A DNA stretch of 64,000 bases from Ontholestes murinus (taxonomy: Eukaryota; Arthropoda; Insecta; Coleoptera; Staphylinidae), in contig OZ018390.1 in the NCBI GenBank assembly GCA_963969525.1, positions 1,736,001-1,800,000 of the forward strand, written 5' to 3'. Every line of letters starts with the position of its first letter. The first letter of the stretch is position 1. Positions 22,915-34,949 of the stretch are shown piece after piece. A model generated the notes under the pieces. The model was given only the letters and a program-made list of their open reading frames with translations, was not told the origin of the DNA and did not search any database. Both the position numbers and the translations under genes were made by a program.

Positions 22915-23060
22915 ATTCTAAAGTTTCTTAAGATTTTTATTCTTAAGATATATTGATTTGAAAGAATTGACAGTTACCATTTTTTCAAGATATCTAGTAA
23001 CCCTTGACTTTTTTGAGAACTTAGAAAGTGCAAAGAGAACATATAAGAAAAAAACTCACC
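22915..23060. repeat. Dispersed repeat ending CACCCTGTATA (second copy at 21010-21140)
   Basis: TATCTAGTAACCCTTGACTT and TTTTTTGAGAACTTAGAAAG match 21095-21135 closely. The right end CTCACCCTGTATAATC resembles the ends of the foldback element at 44942-45845. Confidence 0.65.
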
Positions 23061-23450
23061 CTGTATAATCTAGCTATTAGTTGCCATCTGTGTTTTATAA
23101 TATGTTTGGTATTTGTCAATTTTCAAATGTCATAGGTACATACAGTTTCGAATGCACAATGTCTTATTCTGTAATAAGTTGGTATAAAAGTTAACTTTAA
23201 AGAAATGTGACTGAGGCAATTCTTTCTCTATTGCTTTTTGAATTGTTCTAACAAAAATAATATTTAAATTGCTAAAGCTTTTTTGAGCAGTACTTAATTT
23301 TAAACATTTTGTCATTATGCAATATTTATGAATAAGCATTAAGAAAAACTTCTAAAAAAAACCATTCAATTTTGTTAATTATCACTATTGTTTAGTTTTC
23401 AATTGTTATTTTGATTAGTACCCTCGTTCTTATCTGAGCTGAGAAATGGA
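23061..23450. other. AT-rich spacer, no gene recognised
   Basis: Unique AT-rich sequence with a few CATCTGTG/TTTGTCAATTTT motifs. A 69-codon minus-strand frame at 23130-23339 has no recognisable domain. Confidence 0.45.
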
Positions 23451-23830
23451 TTATTAGATTAAACTTAATTTTTATTGGATCGGTTAATGCGAGGGCGTTA
23501 GTATAGGTACGTACGTACGACTTTCACTTTGCGGCCCGGAATCCCGTCGGAAAATTCCGCATTGTAATTTAATCTAAAATAAATGTAAGATTGTTTAGTT
23601 TAGAAATTGCCGAGCTCGGCTTGAACGGTCGAGTGAGCGGCCCGAGGGTTGTTCTTGTTGTTTGGCTCTCGGATCTTGAGAAAAGAGCGCATTGTTTTGA
23701 ACTTTTACACTCATTTGTCTCTTTACTCTTACAAACGTCAAGACGGCGTTCACGTCCGATCTTATCAATCGCAAATGTCGTTTCGTATGAGAAAACAAAT
23801 TGTATTATTACTATTTTGTTTTGTACAAGC
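23451..23830. promoter_or_regulatory. GC-balanced unique island, candidate regulatory element
   Basis: CpG-rich by local standards (GCGGCCCGGAATCCCGTCGG, GAGCTCGGCTTGAACGGTCG). Four overlapping frames of 66-93 codons exist on both strands, none with a recognised domain, so coding is not favoured. Confidence 0.3.
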
Positions 23831-24270
23831 TTTCACAATGTTGAAATAATTAATTTAAAAATTATATTATAAATTAAATCTATTAATCTAATAATTGTCA
23901 CATGTATAAAAATTGAATACAAATTATAATTATTTTAAATTATGTTTATTAAACTTTAGCTTCCTGTCCAACAGAATACATAAGAAAATACAAAAATATT
24001 ATATAAAAAACAAAAATTTTGAATGGATGAAGCTGCAGCTGCAATGATCTTCCACTCTAACCCTTGTTTCTGATAGATATTTCTATTTACCATTATGTTT
24101 GTCTTAATTTAGGCCTATTTTCCATCTTTTTGGATTTTGGGTTTATGACTGTCAAAAATGACATTTATTTACTTAGTAAAAGTTAACGTGCGTACAATTA
24201 ATTTTGAAATAACATTTTTCTTTAAATTGATTGCTGTTGTTATTGTTTGTGTGCAAAGAAATCAATCTAA
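23831..24270. other. AT-rich spacer with an inverted piece of a dispersed LINE-tail-like repeat
   Basis: Around 24045-24095 the sequence ATCTTCCACTCTAACCCTTG corresponds to the reverse complement of the GAGTGGAAGAACA repeat seen at 28950 and elsewhere. The rest is unique. Confidence 0.45.
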
Positions 24271-24545
24271 AAGGAAGAAGACGTTTAACGATCTGTCGGC
24301 GTTCTCGGTTCAAGGTTAATCGTTATTAATCAGGGAAAGCGACGATCGACTTTCATTTGTTTTGCCGGCCGCCGATGAATCGCGGCGAAAAAGTAAAAGG
24401 AGGTGGGAGGGATCGGAATTTATTCAAAATTAATAATAATCTCGTACGCATAATGGACAATCTGGGCGCGCCCTCCAGTGACTTAAAAAATATGTTGTTA
24501 TATAGCCGCACATTGTTTTATCTACCTATCAAAATGTCAGATTAA
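24271..24545. promoter_or_regulatory. GC-balanced unique island
   Basis: Contains GCCGGCCGCCGATGAATCGC and GGGCGCGCCCTCCAGTG in an AT-rich setting. No coding signature. A 62-codon plus-strand frame is present without recognised domains. Confidence 0.3.
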
Positions 24546-24819
24546 TTTACTCATATTTTTATCTCTCTTTAGTTAACTCGTAAAATAAATGCATTAATCT
24601 TTAACGTCATTTCACTTTCTTAAATTATATTATGTGTTTCAAATATGATTTTACAATTTATTTTTTTTACGATACGATTTACGATTATATTAATTATATT
24701 ACTTAAATTAAATTATTATTAAATAATTAATAGTATTATTTTGATTTAGTTGTTAATCTCTACGATTTCTTTTTTAAATAAAAAATATACAATATAAATA
24801 TTTTCTGATTGAGGCAATT
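24546..24819. other. AT-rich spacer
   Basis: Very AT-rich; no feature recognised. Confidence 0.5.
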
Positions 24820-24990
24820 TATAATATATCATATATCAACTGCCATCTATTATCTGTCATCAGCTTTTTTCATATGTAAACTGTCATTTAGCAGGTGTCA
24901 TTTATTACCTACCATCTGACTTTAACATGACATGTTAATTTTCATCTATTAACTGCCATCTATCATTCATAAATAATTTATTCTAAGATA
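24820..24990. repeat. Short CTGCCATCTATTATCTGTCATC array
   Basis: A small CTGTCA-orientation array, the last in this orientation before the switch at 26.15 kb. Confidence 0.7.
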
Positions 24991-25000
24991 TATAATCAGT

Positions 25001-25137
25001 TGTCCCTCAAGGTTCTATTTTGGGTCCACGAAAGATAAAAAAATACAAATGATAGATGAGAGATAATAGATATATCGCTAATCTGTTATTTGTATTTTTA
25101 CATCTGTCATGGGCCCAAAATAGAACCTTGAGGGACA
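25001..25137. repeat. Inverted repeat with arms encoding a reverse-transcriptase motif
   Basis: Arms 25001-25028 and 25110-25137 pair with few mismatches. Read 5' to 3' from 25002 the left arm translates to VPQGSILGP, the conserved non-LTR reverse transcriptase box. The right arm reads VPQGSILGP on the minus strand. The bases between arms include AAAAATACAAAT and ATTTGTATTTTT, so the inner part also pairs. It looks like a foldback made from a LINE fragment. Confidence 0.8.
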
Positions 25138-25475
25138 CTCAATCATCTCAGATTAAATTACTTATGAAATAACCATTTAAAATACATCTCAAACCCAATT
25201 TGGAGATTTGAATATAATTACAAAAATCCAACAGGTGAAACTATTTAAGAACGATAAATATGTATACTTTCAACTGTTTTTTTTTTATTTGGCAATAGTA
25301 AAAGTTGTCATTTATTACATTACCACTTTCTTGCTTAATTTGAATATAAACTATTTTTACGGATCGATCCAAACAAAAAAACGAAATCACCAGGAGGCAA
25401 TTATAATTACGTAAAAAAAATCGATTTTTGCGGTAACACACCACAAATTTCCTATCCTATTTCGGTCGCTCTTGA
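25138..25475. other. AT-rich spacer
   Basis: Unique AT-rich sequence. Opposed 67-68 codon frames overlap here and have no recognisable domains. Confidence 0.45.
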
Positions 25476-25760
25476 TAATTCAACAACCGAAAAATGTAAG
25501 TGACTGTGTCCGTTCGTGCGTTACGCGTCAACATTCTCTCCTATTAAGACATGCAAATCGGAACGGATAAGTCATGTGCGAAGTGAACACACCGCGTCGG
25601 GGGTGTGGGGGAAGGGGGTGCGCGAGGAAAGGAGGGAGCCGTCGACGACGATTTATATGCCCCAGATTGTATAACACTTGAACATAAATTCCATCGACCA
25701 CCGATCGCCAATTAATCGACGCAACAGCGAAAATAAATGTGCGGCTATCGTAACACACAA
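25476..25760. promoter_or_regulatory. GC-rich unique island with POU octamer
   Basis: Includes a perfect octamer ATGCAAAT at 25551-25558, CRE-half-like CGTCA, and a G-rich run GGGGGTGTGGGGGAAGGGGG (25599-25618) with G-quadruplex potential. No coding domain. Function is inferred from composition and the octamer only. Confidence 0.35.
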
Positions 25761-26149
25761 CAATCAGATTATGTAAAGAAAGAAAAATTATATATAATGT
25801 GCGTAGAAAAATTTAAGAAAAAATATTTAATAGTAAAATAAATGAAATATTCATTCAGAAAAAGTGTTATCATCATAATGATTTGAAACCGTGAGTTTAA
25901 TAAATGACGAATACGAATACGAATTTTCAGGTGAATATTTTTGTGCTAATTTCAGTAGAAAAATGGAATTCAGTTTTTGATTCATGGTTAGGTATATTAT
26001 GTAATGAGGAAGGAGGGCAGTGATTTAAAAAAAAGTAAAATATTATATGAGATATTGTTTTGTTAAAGTATTTTGAGTTTATGGCCATTTTATCCCAAAA
26101 AGGGATTATGATTTTTGTCAAATGCAATTTAAGAACTTTCAACAGATTA
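25761..26149. other. AT-rich spacer
   Basis: Nothing recognised beyond simple AT-rich sequence. Confidence 0.5.
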
Positions 26150-27399
26150 TAGTTGCAGATGCCATTTGACTTTTGACAGTTAATAGATGCCAATTGACAC
26201 AAAACTGTCTACAGATGCTATTTGATAAGTAATAACAGTTGACAGATGTCATTCGATAGATGATAGTTGACAGATGAAAGATGACAGTTGACAGATAACT
26301 GTTAGCAGATAATTGACAATTGTGTATAAATTATTGAAGTTGATGCTTGTCATCTGTCATTTGACCGTTGATAGTTGATACATGCAATTGACAGATACAT
26401 TTTGGCAGATGAGAGTTGACAGATGACAGTTGGTAAATGCCAATTAACAAAATACTATTAGCAGAAAACTGTTGGTAGATGATTGTTGACAAGTGGACAG
26501 ATAACTGTTGGTAGATGTCAGTTGACAGATGACGGTTAGCAGTTGCGAGATGCTAAATTATTGACGTTAATATTTGAAAACTGACATTTGACAGTTGATA
26601 GATGAAAATTGGTAACGATATTTGGTAGTTTAAGGATTGTGAATAACTTAAAATTAAATATTAATTTGTAGATCTTGATGTTTGTAAATTGACAGTATTG
26701 ACGTTTTACAAATAATAAGTAACAGTTAACAGATGACATCCAATAGATAGTAATTGACAGATGAGAGATGACAGTTGATAAATGTTAGCAGATGATAATT
26801 GAGAATTGGCAGTTGACAATTGTGAGCAGGTAAATAACTTTAAATAAAGTATAAATTCTTGACGTTGGTAGTTGTAAATTGGTATTTGACTATTGACGGT
26901 CGGTAGGTAGCAAATGACAAATGGCAGTTAATAGATGCCAGTTAATATACAACTTTTGGAAAATGATAGTTGAGATATAACACATAATAGATAACTGTTC
27001 GTAATTGACACTTGAAAGTTGATAGATGCAATTGAAAAATACATTTTGGCAGATGATAGTTGACATATGACATTTGGTAGATACGTACAGGAGATGTTTG
27101 CATAACAGATGACAGTTGGTAAATTCCACTTAACAAAATACAATTAGTAGAAAACAAGTTGACAAATGAAGGCTTAATAGTTAAGAATTGACAGTTAATA
27201 ATTGCCAAAAAGTAAAAATTTTCACTGACTGATATTTGTAAACTGATATTTTGTCAGATGGCAGGTAACAGGTAAAAAATAATAAATGACAGTTAACAAA
27301 TACCTTCTAACAGACAACAGTTGACAGTTGACAGATGACGATTGGCCGTTGAGGGCGATGGTAAATGGTTGACGTTAATATTTGACACTTGTCTATTGT

Positions 27400-27810
27400 C
27401 AATTAGTAAAACGACAAGTGACAGTTGATAGATGAAAGTTGGTAACGATATTTGGTAGTTTAAGGATTGTAAATGAAATATTAATTGTAGATCTTGATGT
27501 TTGTAAATTGACAGTTTGGCGTTTGACAATTAATAAGTAACAACTGACAGATGACATTTGATAAATAGTAGTTGGCAGATGACAGTTGATTTCAATTGAC
27601 AGATAATTATTGGCAGATTGTAGTTGAAAAATTGACAAATGACAATTGTGAGAAATTAGTAAAAGACAAGTGACAGTTGATAGATGAAAGTTGGTAACGA
27701 TATTTGGTAGTTTAAGGATTGTAAATGAAATATTAATTGTAGATCTTGATGTTTGTAAATTGACAGTTTGACGTTTGACAATTAATACGTAACAACTGAC
27801 AGATGACATT
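27400..27810. repeat. Higher-order repeat pair, period about 255 bp
   Basis: The segment from GACAAGTGACAGTTGATAGA (27413) through TTGTAGATCTTGATGTTTG recurs almost unchanged from about 27669. Related single copies lie near 26600, 29400 and 30265. Confidence 0.8.
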
Positions 27811-28834
27811 TGATAAATAGTAACTGACAGATGACAGTTGATTTGAATTGACAGATAACTATTAGCAGATAATAGTTGAGATATGACTCAAAAATTGACA
27901 AATGACAACTGTGAGATGGTAAATAATTTAGAATCAAGTATAAATGCTTGACGTTGATAGTTGTACACTGGCATTTGACTGTTGGCGGTTGACAAATGAC
28001 AATTAATAGATGCCAGTTAATACATAATTTTTGGAAGATAATAGTTGAGATGTAACATTCATTAGATAGTTGACAGTTATTAGATGCAACTGACAGGTAC
28101 ATTTTGGCAGATTATAGTTGACAGATGACATTTGATAGATACCTGCAGCAGATGTTAGTTGACAGATGACAGTTGGTAAATTCCAATTAATAAAATACAA
28201 TTAGCAGAAAACTGCTGACAGATGACGGTTGACAAGTTGACAGATGGAGGTTTTAGTTAAGAATTGACAGTTAATAATAATTGTCAATTAGTAGAGGACA
28301 AGTGACAGTTGGAAGTTGGTAAAGTTTAATACACTCCTTAAACTTAACATGAACGCTGAAGACATTGATATTTATAATTTGACAGTGTTGACATTTGGTA
28401 ATCAATAAGTGACAGTTGACAGATGACATTCGATTGATAGTCAAGATGACAGTTGATTCCAATTGACAGATAACTGTTAGCAGATAACTATTGGTGGATG
28501 ATAATTGAGACATACCTTAAAAATTAACAATTGACAATTGTGAGATGGTAAATAACTTTGAGTCATGTATAAATTGTTAACGTTGATATTTATAAACTGA
28601 AATTTGACTGTTGACAGTCATTTGCTAACAAACAGCAGTTAATAGTTGCCAGTTAACATACAACTCTTAGCAATTAATAGTTTAAATATAAAACTTAATA
28701 GATAACTGTTAACAGATGGTAATTGACAGTTGATAGATGCAATTGACAAATAAATATTGGAATTTGATAATTGACAGATACGTACAGCAGACGTTAGTTG
28801 ACAGATGACAGTTGGTAATTGCCAATTAACAAAA

Positions 28835-29085
28835 TGTGACAAATATCTTCAGGTAAAACGGACATAAATATGTCAGTAATGGCTAAAATATTGCCTAAAT
28901 GTTAAAAGTACCTTTCTCGCCGAGAACTCCGACATCTGAAGTAGAAGAGGGTGTCTGAGTGGAAGAACACATGTCCTGTGATCTAAATTTTTGTAATAAT
29001 TAATTAATGTTCATTCCGAAACTTTTATATCTAATGTTAACAGGATATTGTAAACTAAAAAAAATGATTGAATAAATCTACACTT
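28835..29085 (+). repeat. Dispersed LINE-tail-like repeat (GAGTGGAAGAACACATG)
   Basis: Interrupts the TGACAG array. It holds CAGGTAAAACGGACATAAAT, AAAATATTGCCTAAAT and TCTGAGTGGAAGAACACATG followed by GTCCTGTGATCTAAAT. Related copies lie at 30800-30975 and 32885-32990, and inverted at 36830-36950 and 38800-38900. The class is inferred; no poly-A or coding part is attached. Confidence 0.65.
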
Positions 29086-30799
29086 CGTAGATTATAGTTG
29101 ACAAGTTGACAGATGAAGGTTTATAGTTAAGAATTGACAGTTAACAATTGCGAGATGTTACATAACTTTTTAATAAAGTATAAATTTTGTCTGACTTTGA
29201 TATTTGTAAACTGGCATTTTAGCAGATGACAGGTAACAGGTTACAAATAATAGGTGCCAGTTAACAAATAACTTCTGACAGATAACTATTGGTAGATGAG
29301 AGTTAACAGATGACGATTGGCAGTTTAGCCAGATGCTAAATTGTTAACGTTAATATTTACAAATTGACATTTGACCATTGTCAATTACCAGAGGACAAGT
29401 GACAGTTGTTAGAGGAAAGTTGGTAAAGATATTTGGTAGTCGAAGGATTGTAAATAACTTAAAATGAAATATTAATTGTAGATCTTGATGTTTTGTAATT
29501 TGACAGTTTTGACATTTTGCACTTAATAAGTAACAGACAACAGATGACATTCGATTGATAGTACTTGACAGATGAGAGATGACAGTTGATCCAAATTGAC
29601 AGATAACTGTTAGCAGATAACTATTGGCAGACGACAGTTGAGAAATTATTTAAGAATTGTTAACTGTTTGCAGATAATTGACAATTGTGTATAAATTATT
29701 GACGTTGATGCTTGTCAACTGACATTTGATTGTTAACGGTTGGTAGGTAGCAAATGATAGATGGCAGTTAATAGACGCCAGTTAATATACAACATTTGGA
29801 AAATGACAGTTGAGATATAAAACATAATAGATAACTGTTAACAGATCGTAATTGACAGTTGACAGTTGATAGATGCAATTGACAAATATATTATGGCAGA
29901 TGATAGTTGACAGTTGATAAATGCCAATTACCAAAATACTATTAGCAGACAACTGTTGACAGATGACGGTTGACAAGTTGACAAATGAAGGTTTATAGTG
30001 AGGAATTGACAGTTTATAATTGCGAGATGTTACATAACTTTTTAATAAAGTAAACACCTTGTCTCTGACATTTGTAAAGTGACATTTTAGCAGATGACAC
30101 GTCACAGGTAACAAATAATAAATGCCAGTTAACAAATATCCTCTAAAAGATAACTGTTGGTAGATGACATTTGACAGATGATTGTTGGCTGTTGCATGAT
30201 GTTAAATTGTTGACGTTAATATTTGAAAATTGAGATTTGACTATTGTCAATTAGTAAAAGACAAGTGACAGTTGATAGATGAAAGTTGGTAGTTTAAGGA
30301 TTGTAAATGAAATATTAATTGCAGATCTTGATGTTTAAAAAATGACAGTTTTGACATTTGATAATTAATAAGTGACAGTTGACAGATGACATTTGATAGA
30401 TAGTAGTTGATAGATGAGAGAAGACAGTTGATTCCAATTGACAGATAACTATTAGCAGATGTTAGTTGAGAAATGACTTAAGAATTGACAATTGACATTT
30501 GTGCGATGGTAAATAACTTTGAATCAAGTATAAATTATTGACGTTGATACTGGTAAACAGGTATTTGACTGTTGATAACAAATGGCAGTTAATAGGTGTC
30601 AGTTAACAACATTTGGTAGATAATACTTGAGTTATAAGACTTAATAGATAACCATTAATAGTTAATAGATGTAATTAACAAATAAATGTTGGCAGATGAC
30701 ATTTTGACATTTGATAGATACCTACAGCAGATGAGGTTAACAGATGACAGTTGGTAAGAGCCAACTAACATAATAATATTTGTAGGAAATTGTAATATG

Positions 30800-30975
30800 T
30801 AATCAAAATAACAATCTATCTATCTATCAGGTAAAATGGACATAAATGTGACAGTAATGGCCAAAATATTGCCTAAATATTATAAATACTTTGCTGACCG
30901 AGAATTCCATCATCTAAAGTAGAAAAAGGAATCTGAGTGGAAGTCTTGTTATTTAAATTTTTGTAATTTTAGGTT
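30800..30975 (+). repeat. Dispersed LINE-tail-like repeat, second copy
   Basis: Shares AAAATATTGCCTAAAT and GAATCTGAGTGGAAGTC with 28835-29085. It is preceded by a short ATCTATCTATCTATC run. Confidence 0.65.
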
Positions 30976-31249
30976 ACAAATAATAGGTGCCAGTTAACAA
31001 GTAACTTCTGACAGATAACTGTTAGTAGATGACAGTTGACAGGTGATGGTCGGCAGTTGCAAGATGCTAAATTGTTGACGTTAATATTTGAAAATTGCAG
31101 ACAAGTGACATTTGATAATATAGATGAAAGTTGGTAAGGACCAGTTAACAGATAACTTTTAGCAGATGATGGTAGACAGATGACGGTTGATAGTTTATAG
31201 TTAAGAATTCATAGTTTTTAAATGAGAATTAACTTTCTATAAAGTTTTA

Positions 31250-31900
31250 ATTAATGACATTTATATTTGTAAAGTAACTGTTGCAAGTTGACAGATAACT
31301 TTTGGCAGATGATCCTCTTCTTCGGGTGCCTATTCTTTTTGAATATTGGCGACCATCCTGGATGGATATGGTTACTTTGTTCACGGCTGCTCTGAATAGT
31401 TCGGTGGCAGTTTTAGATAACCATGTTCTTAGGTTTTTTAGCCATGATATTCTTCTTCTTCTTAGTCCTCTCTGACCATAGACTTTGTTCTTAGAGAACA
31501 AATTTTAGAAGGCGGTATTTCGTTTCGTTTCTCATATGTGTTCAAGTTATTCTAGAATTCTTCTTTTGATGGTTTTCACCACTTCCAATTCCCTTTTCAT
31601 TTGTTCCATCACCGAAACATTGATCACTCTCTCTGCCCAAGAGATTCTTAATATTCTTATGTATGGCTATACAGGAGAATATTAAGGCTTCTTTGTGTTG
31701 CTTTGGTTATTGTCCATGACTCTATTTCATAGAAAAGTATCGATAATATATAGCATCGAAGAAGTATGATTTTTGTATCGATGCAGAGGTTGTGACTTTT
31801 GAACAGTTGCAGTAGCAGCAGTAATTTGGTAAACAGCAGCTCTTGTTTTCTCAATTCTGCACCTATGATAGTTGATAGATAGCTTTTGTCAAACATTGGT
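31250..31900 (-). pseudogene. Non-LTR retrotransposon (LINE) C-terminal remnant, broken
   Basis: Read on the minus strand from about 31870 the pieces are SHNLCIDTKIILLRCYILSI with FYEIESWTIT (end of the reverse transcriptase region), then RILRISWAERVINVSVMEQM and KTIKRRILE, then RRRRISWLKNLRTWL and TELFRAAVNKV. These follow the C-terminal order of a LINE family common in insects. Two stop codons and at least one frame change separate the pieces (between about 31500 and 31570). It is truncated and sits inside the TGACAG array. Confidence 0.85.
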
Positions 31901-32884
31901 TGTGAGATGATTGTTAACTGTTGACATGTTGATACTTAACAGTTGCCAAATAGTGAATAACTTTTTATAAAATATCATTAATTGATGATCACTCTTTGAT
32001 CCATAAACATTGATGGTTAGCACTTTTATAAAGTCAAGATTTTGACGTTAATATTTGAAATTAATATTTGACTGTTGATATAAATGACAGTTGAAAATTA
32101 ACATAAGAAAATTAGTAGATATTTCTTGATTGTTGACAGTTAGGATTGTCGACACTTGATAAATGGCAATTTACTTCTCATAAAATATAAATTGACGATG
32201 TTCATATTTGTATATTGACTTTTGCTATTGGAAATTGGTAGTTGTCAAGTGACAATTGACAGGTGGCAGTTAATTGATACCAGTTAGTAGATAGTTGATA
32301 GATGACAGTTAATGGATAACAATTTCGATATGATTATTACTTTTTATTTAGTAAAACAATTTTGGTCGTTAATATTTGTAATTGACATTTAACTGTTGAT
32401 ATTGATGACAGTCAGTAAATGCCAGTTGAATGACAACTAATGGCAGATGATTAACAGATGGCAGTTGAGAGATCACGCTAAACTGTTGACTGTTAATAAT
32501 TGATGGTTGATCAATTGGAACATAAATGTATAATGTTAATATTTGTAAATTGACGTTTGAAAGTTTTTTCAATTGACAGTTAACAGGTGTCATTTAACAG
32601 ATGATAGTGAACTAAAAATTAACGTTTGACTTTAACATACCTTTTTATGAAATAAAATAAAAATTGTTGACATTGATATTTGTTAATAGGCAACAGTTGG
32701 CAATTGATAGTTGACAGGTGACAGTTAATAGATGACAGTTGGTATGTTCCAAATTGTCAGGCAACTTTGAACAGATAATAGATGACAGATGATAATTGAC
32801 ACATGACGATTTACAGTTAAAAAAAAATTGACAGTTGGTAATTGCTAAATGGTAAACTTTCAACAAAGTATTGATAGCATTAAT

Positions 32885-32990
32885 ATTTTCCATCATCTGA
32901 AATAGAAGAAGGAGTCTGAGTTGCAGAACACATGGTGAACTCCGCCCGCAAGTCCTGTGATGAAAATTTTTGTAATAATTAATGTAACTG
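32885..32990 (+). repeat. Dispersed LINE-tail-like repeat, third copy
   Basis: GGAGTCTGAGTTGCAGAACA then CATGGTGAACTCCGCCCGCA and AGTCCTGTGATG. This copy keeps the GAACTCCGCCCGC block that is missing from 28835-29085 and appears inverted at 38830. Confidence 0.65.
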
Positions 32991-33380
32991 TTGATACTGA
33001 TGACGATAAATGCTAGTTGGCTGATAACTTTTGACAGATGATTGAGTGTTGACAGTTGAGAGATAACGCTAAGCTATTGACAGTTAATATTAACGATTAA
33101 TGTGAGTATAAATTGATGATGTTAATGTTTGTAAATTGAAGTTTGATAGTATTAAATTGTCAGTTGACAGGTGACGGATGCGGTTGCGGATTTCATTTAA
33201 CAGCTCGCTTTTGGCAGATGATAATAGGTTAAAAATTGACGTTTCATTGTTATATATTGTTGACATCTATAATGAACTATTGACAATTGGTAGTTAACAG
33301 GTGACGGTTAGTAAATTCCAATTGACAAACAACTTTAGCAGAAGATATTTGGCAGATTACTATTAGATGATAGTTGACAG

Positions 33381-33660
33381 ATGACAATTGTCAGATGATG
33401 TTTGTCGGTTTACAGTTAAGAATTGATAGTAGGAAGTTGCTGAATAGCAAAATAACTTTCTGTAGATTATTGATAGCAATTATGTTTTTAAGTTGACAAT
33501 TGATTGTTGTTAATTGGCTGATGACAATTGTCAGATGATGTTTGTCGGTTTACAGTTAAGAATTGATAGTAGGAAGTTGCTGAATAGCAAAATAACTTTC
33601 TGTAGATTATTGATAGCAATTATGTTTTTAAGTTGACAATTGATTGTTGTTAATTGGCTG
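33381..33660. repeat. Exact 140-bp tandem duplication
   Basis: 33381-33520 and 33521-33660 appear identical base for base, both starting ATGACAATTGTCAGATGATG and ending TTGTTAATTGGCTG. In an array where most units have diverged, identity implies a recent duplication or an assembly artefact. Confidence 0.9.
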
Positions 33661-33919
33661 TTTACATGTGAAACTTTGCAGATAAATAATTGATAGATAC
33701 CAGAACTTTTGGCAGGTGATAATTCGCATATTAAAAGTTGGCAGTTCTCCAATTAGTAAAAGTATTAATTAATGGTGTTGTAAATTGACATTTACCTGTT
33801 GACAGTTGATAAATAATAGATAACTCTTTATTTATTGAACGGACAAGCCATTCAAAATACAATAACAGTTTTGGCAAATGATAATTGACAGATGATGCCT
33901 GACATATGACAGTTGACAG

Positions 33920-34200
33920 ATGATGGCTAAAATATCAAAGGTATTGGCTTAGGATAGATAAACCGGAGATAATATTAAATTGGCTGCACCTCAGTTAAAC
34001 ACCTAGGAAACAGGATTACCAACCAATGCCGAGATCATAACATCACCAAATGCACGGTCAAAGAAATGCCAAACAGATTCAAATCTTTGCACTAGAGTAA
34101 AAAAAACTATAGAAGAAATCAATAACGCATTTGATTTGGTTCAAGAAAAACATGAGAAATCAACTACCAAGGCATACACGTATGCAAAACATTAATTAAT
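33920..34200 (+). other. Possible coding remnant of a transposable element
   Basis: Non-array segment with C- and A-rich codon-like texture. One frame ends TIEEINNAFDLVQEKHEKST and then TKAYTYAKH before a stop at about 34193. Another frame has HLGNRITNQC. Frames change and no family could be assigned. Confidence 0.3.
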
Positions 34201-34900
34201 TAACATAATTGTTTTATTTATCTTGTATTTAACAAACTCTAAGAAAAACATTTTACAAAAAAAAAAACAATAGTTATTGTGTGTCATTAAATATACAGTA
34301 ATATTAATTCTTACAAATTGTCGGGTGTGATTAAATGACAATAATGAGCGCCGCCTGTCGGTAAGGCGGAGCAATTAGATTTGATTACAGTTTTTATCCC
34401 CATTCTTTTACATGTTTCTTTCGTGATATCTCTATGTGTGGCGTATGATAGTCATTAGAGTCGGCGCTTTAATTGTTGCAACATTAAAAGTAACAGGAAA
34501 CGTGCGGCGCGACCGTAACGTGCTGCAAATTATATTTATTTATTTATATTCATATCCTTATATATTTATACACGCGGAATGATTAAGCAATAAATGTTGT
34601 CTCGGGTCGACTTTCAATTTTCAGCGCGGCGACTTATTCCTTCTTTTTTTTTTCGGTTCTCCTAAACTGTGTTGCCTCGATGTCAGATAAATAATTAATG
34701 GATTAACAGATAACATTAAAGTCGTTTTTTTTGTTTTGTCATAACCAGGAAACCAGGAAGTTTGTTTCGTTTTCATTTTTGGTTATTGTTGTTTCATTCT
34801 ACTTATTTTAATGAGTAATTGAATTTTAGGTTGTGTGCTCGATTAAGCACGGCCTACTTTCGTATAATCGTATAATTAAATTTATTAATGAAAGTGATCG
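34201..34900. other. Unique island, GC-balanced in 34330-34680
   Basis: Non-repetitive sequence with CpG-containing stretches (GCGGCGCGACCGTAACGTGC). No coding domain. Candidate regulatory sequence by composition only. Confidence 0.3.
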
Positions 34901-34914
34901 CTGCAATAATGTTT

Positions 34915-34916
<2 letters not shown>

Positions 34917-34945
<29 letters not shown>
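34917..34945. repeat. (AT)n microsatellite
   Basis: Uninterrupted AT dinucleotide run of about 14 units. Confidence 0.95.

Positions 34946-34949
<4 letters not shown>

Larger units (their letters stand above)
18541..22940. repeat. Long array built on ATTCTAAAG
   Basis: About 4.4 kb dominated by imperfect 9-10 base units (GATTCTAAA, ATATTCTAAA), with recurring longer phrases such as AATATTGCAAATATTATT. It holds several hairpins listed separately. Frames such as 19279-19551 and 22079-22354 translate to NSKYS/KYLE-type repeats and are not genes. Confidence 0.85.
26150..33919. repeat. TGACAG array I (plus-strand orientation)
   Basis: Nearly 7.8 kb made from phrases such as TTGACAGATGACAGTTGACA, with interspersed ATAACTGTTAGCAGATAA and TTAACGTTAATATTTG. 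Longer blocks recur (for example around 26600, 27435, 27690, 29415 and 30275), so a higher-order structure is laid over the short motif. Minus-strand frames with repeating MSSVNCHLLTVICQLS-type protein are by-products of the repeat. Transposon pieces interrupt it and are listed separately. Confidence 0.9.

Noticed and set aside
27399..27809. 136-codon minus-strand frame and many similar frames in the arrays (for example 28003-28200, 53008-53280, 56282-56539)
   Set aside because: The predicted proteins repeat MSSVNCHLLTVICQ-like strings dictated by the short DNA motif. They are open because the motif lacks stops in that frame, not because of selection.
26150..33919. CRISPR-like direct repeats
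   Set aside because: The units are contiguous and degenerate, with no constant repeat/unique spacer alternation, and the sequence is eukaryotic.
33920..34200. Possible host exon
   Set aside because: Codon-like texture is present but frames shift and a stop interrupts; a decayed transposon piece is more likely, so it was listed only as an uncertain remnant.
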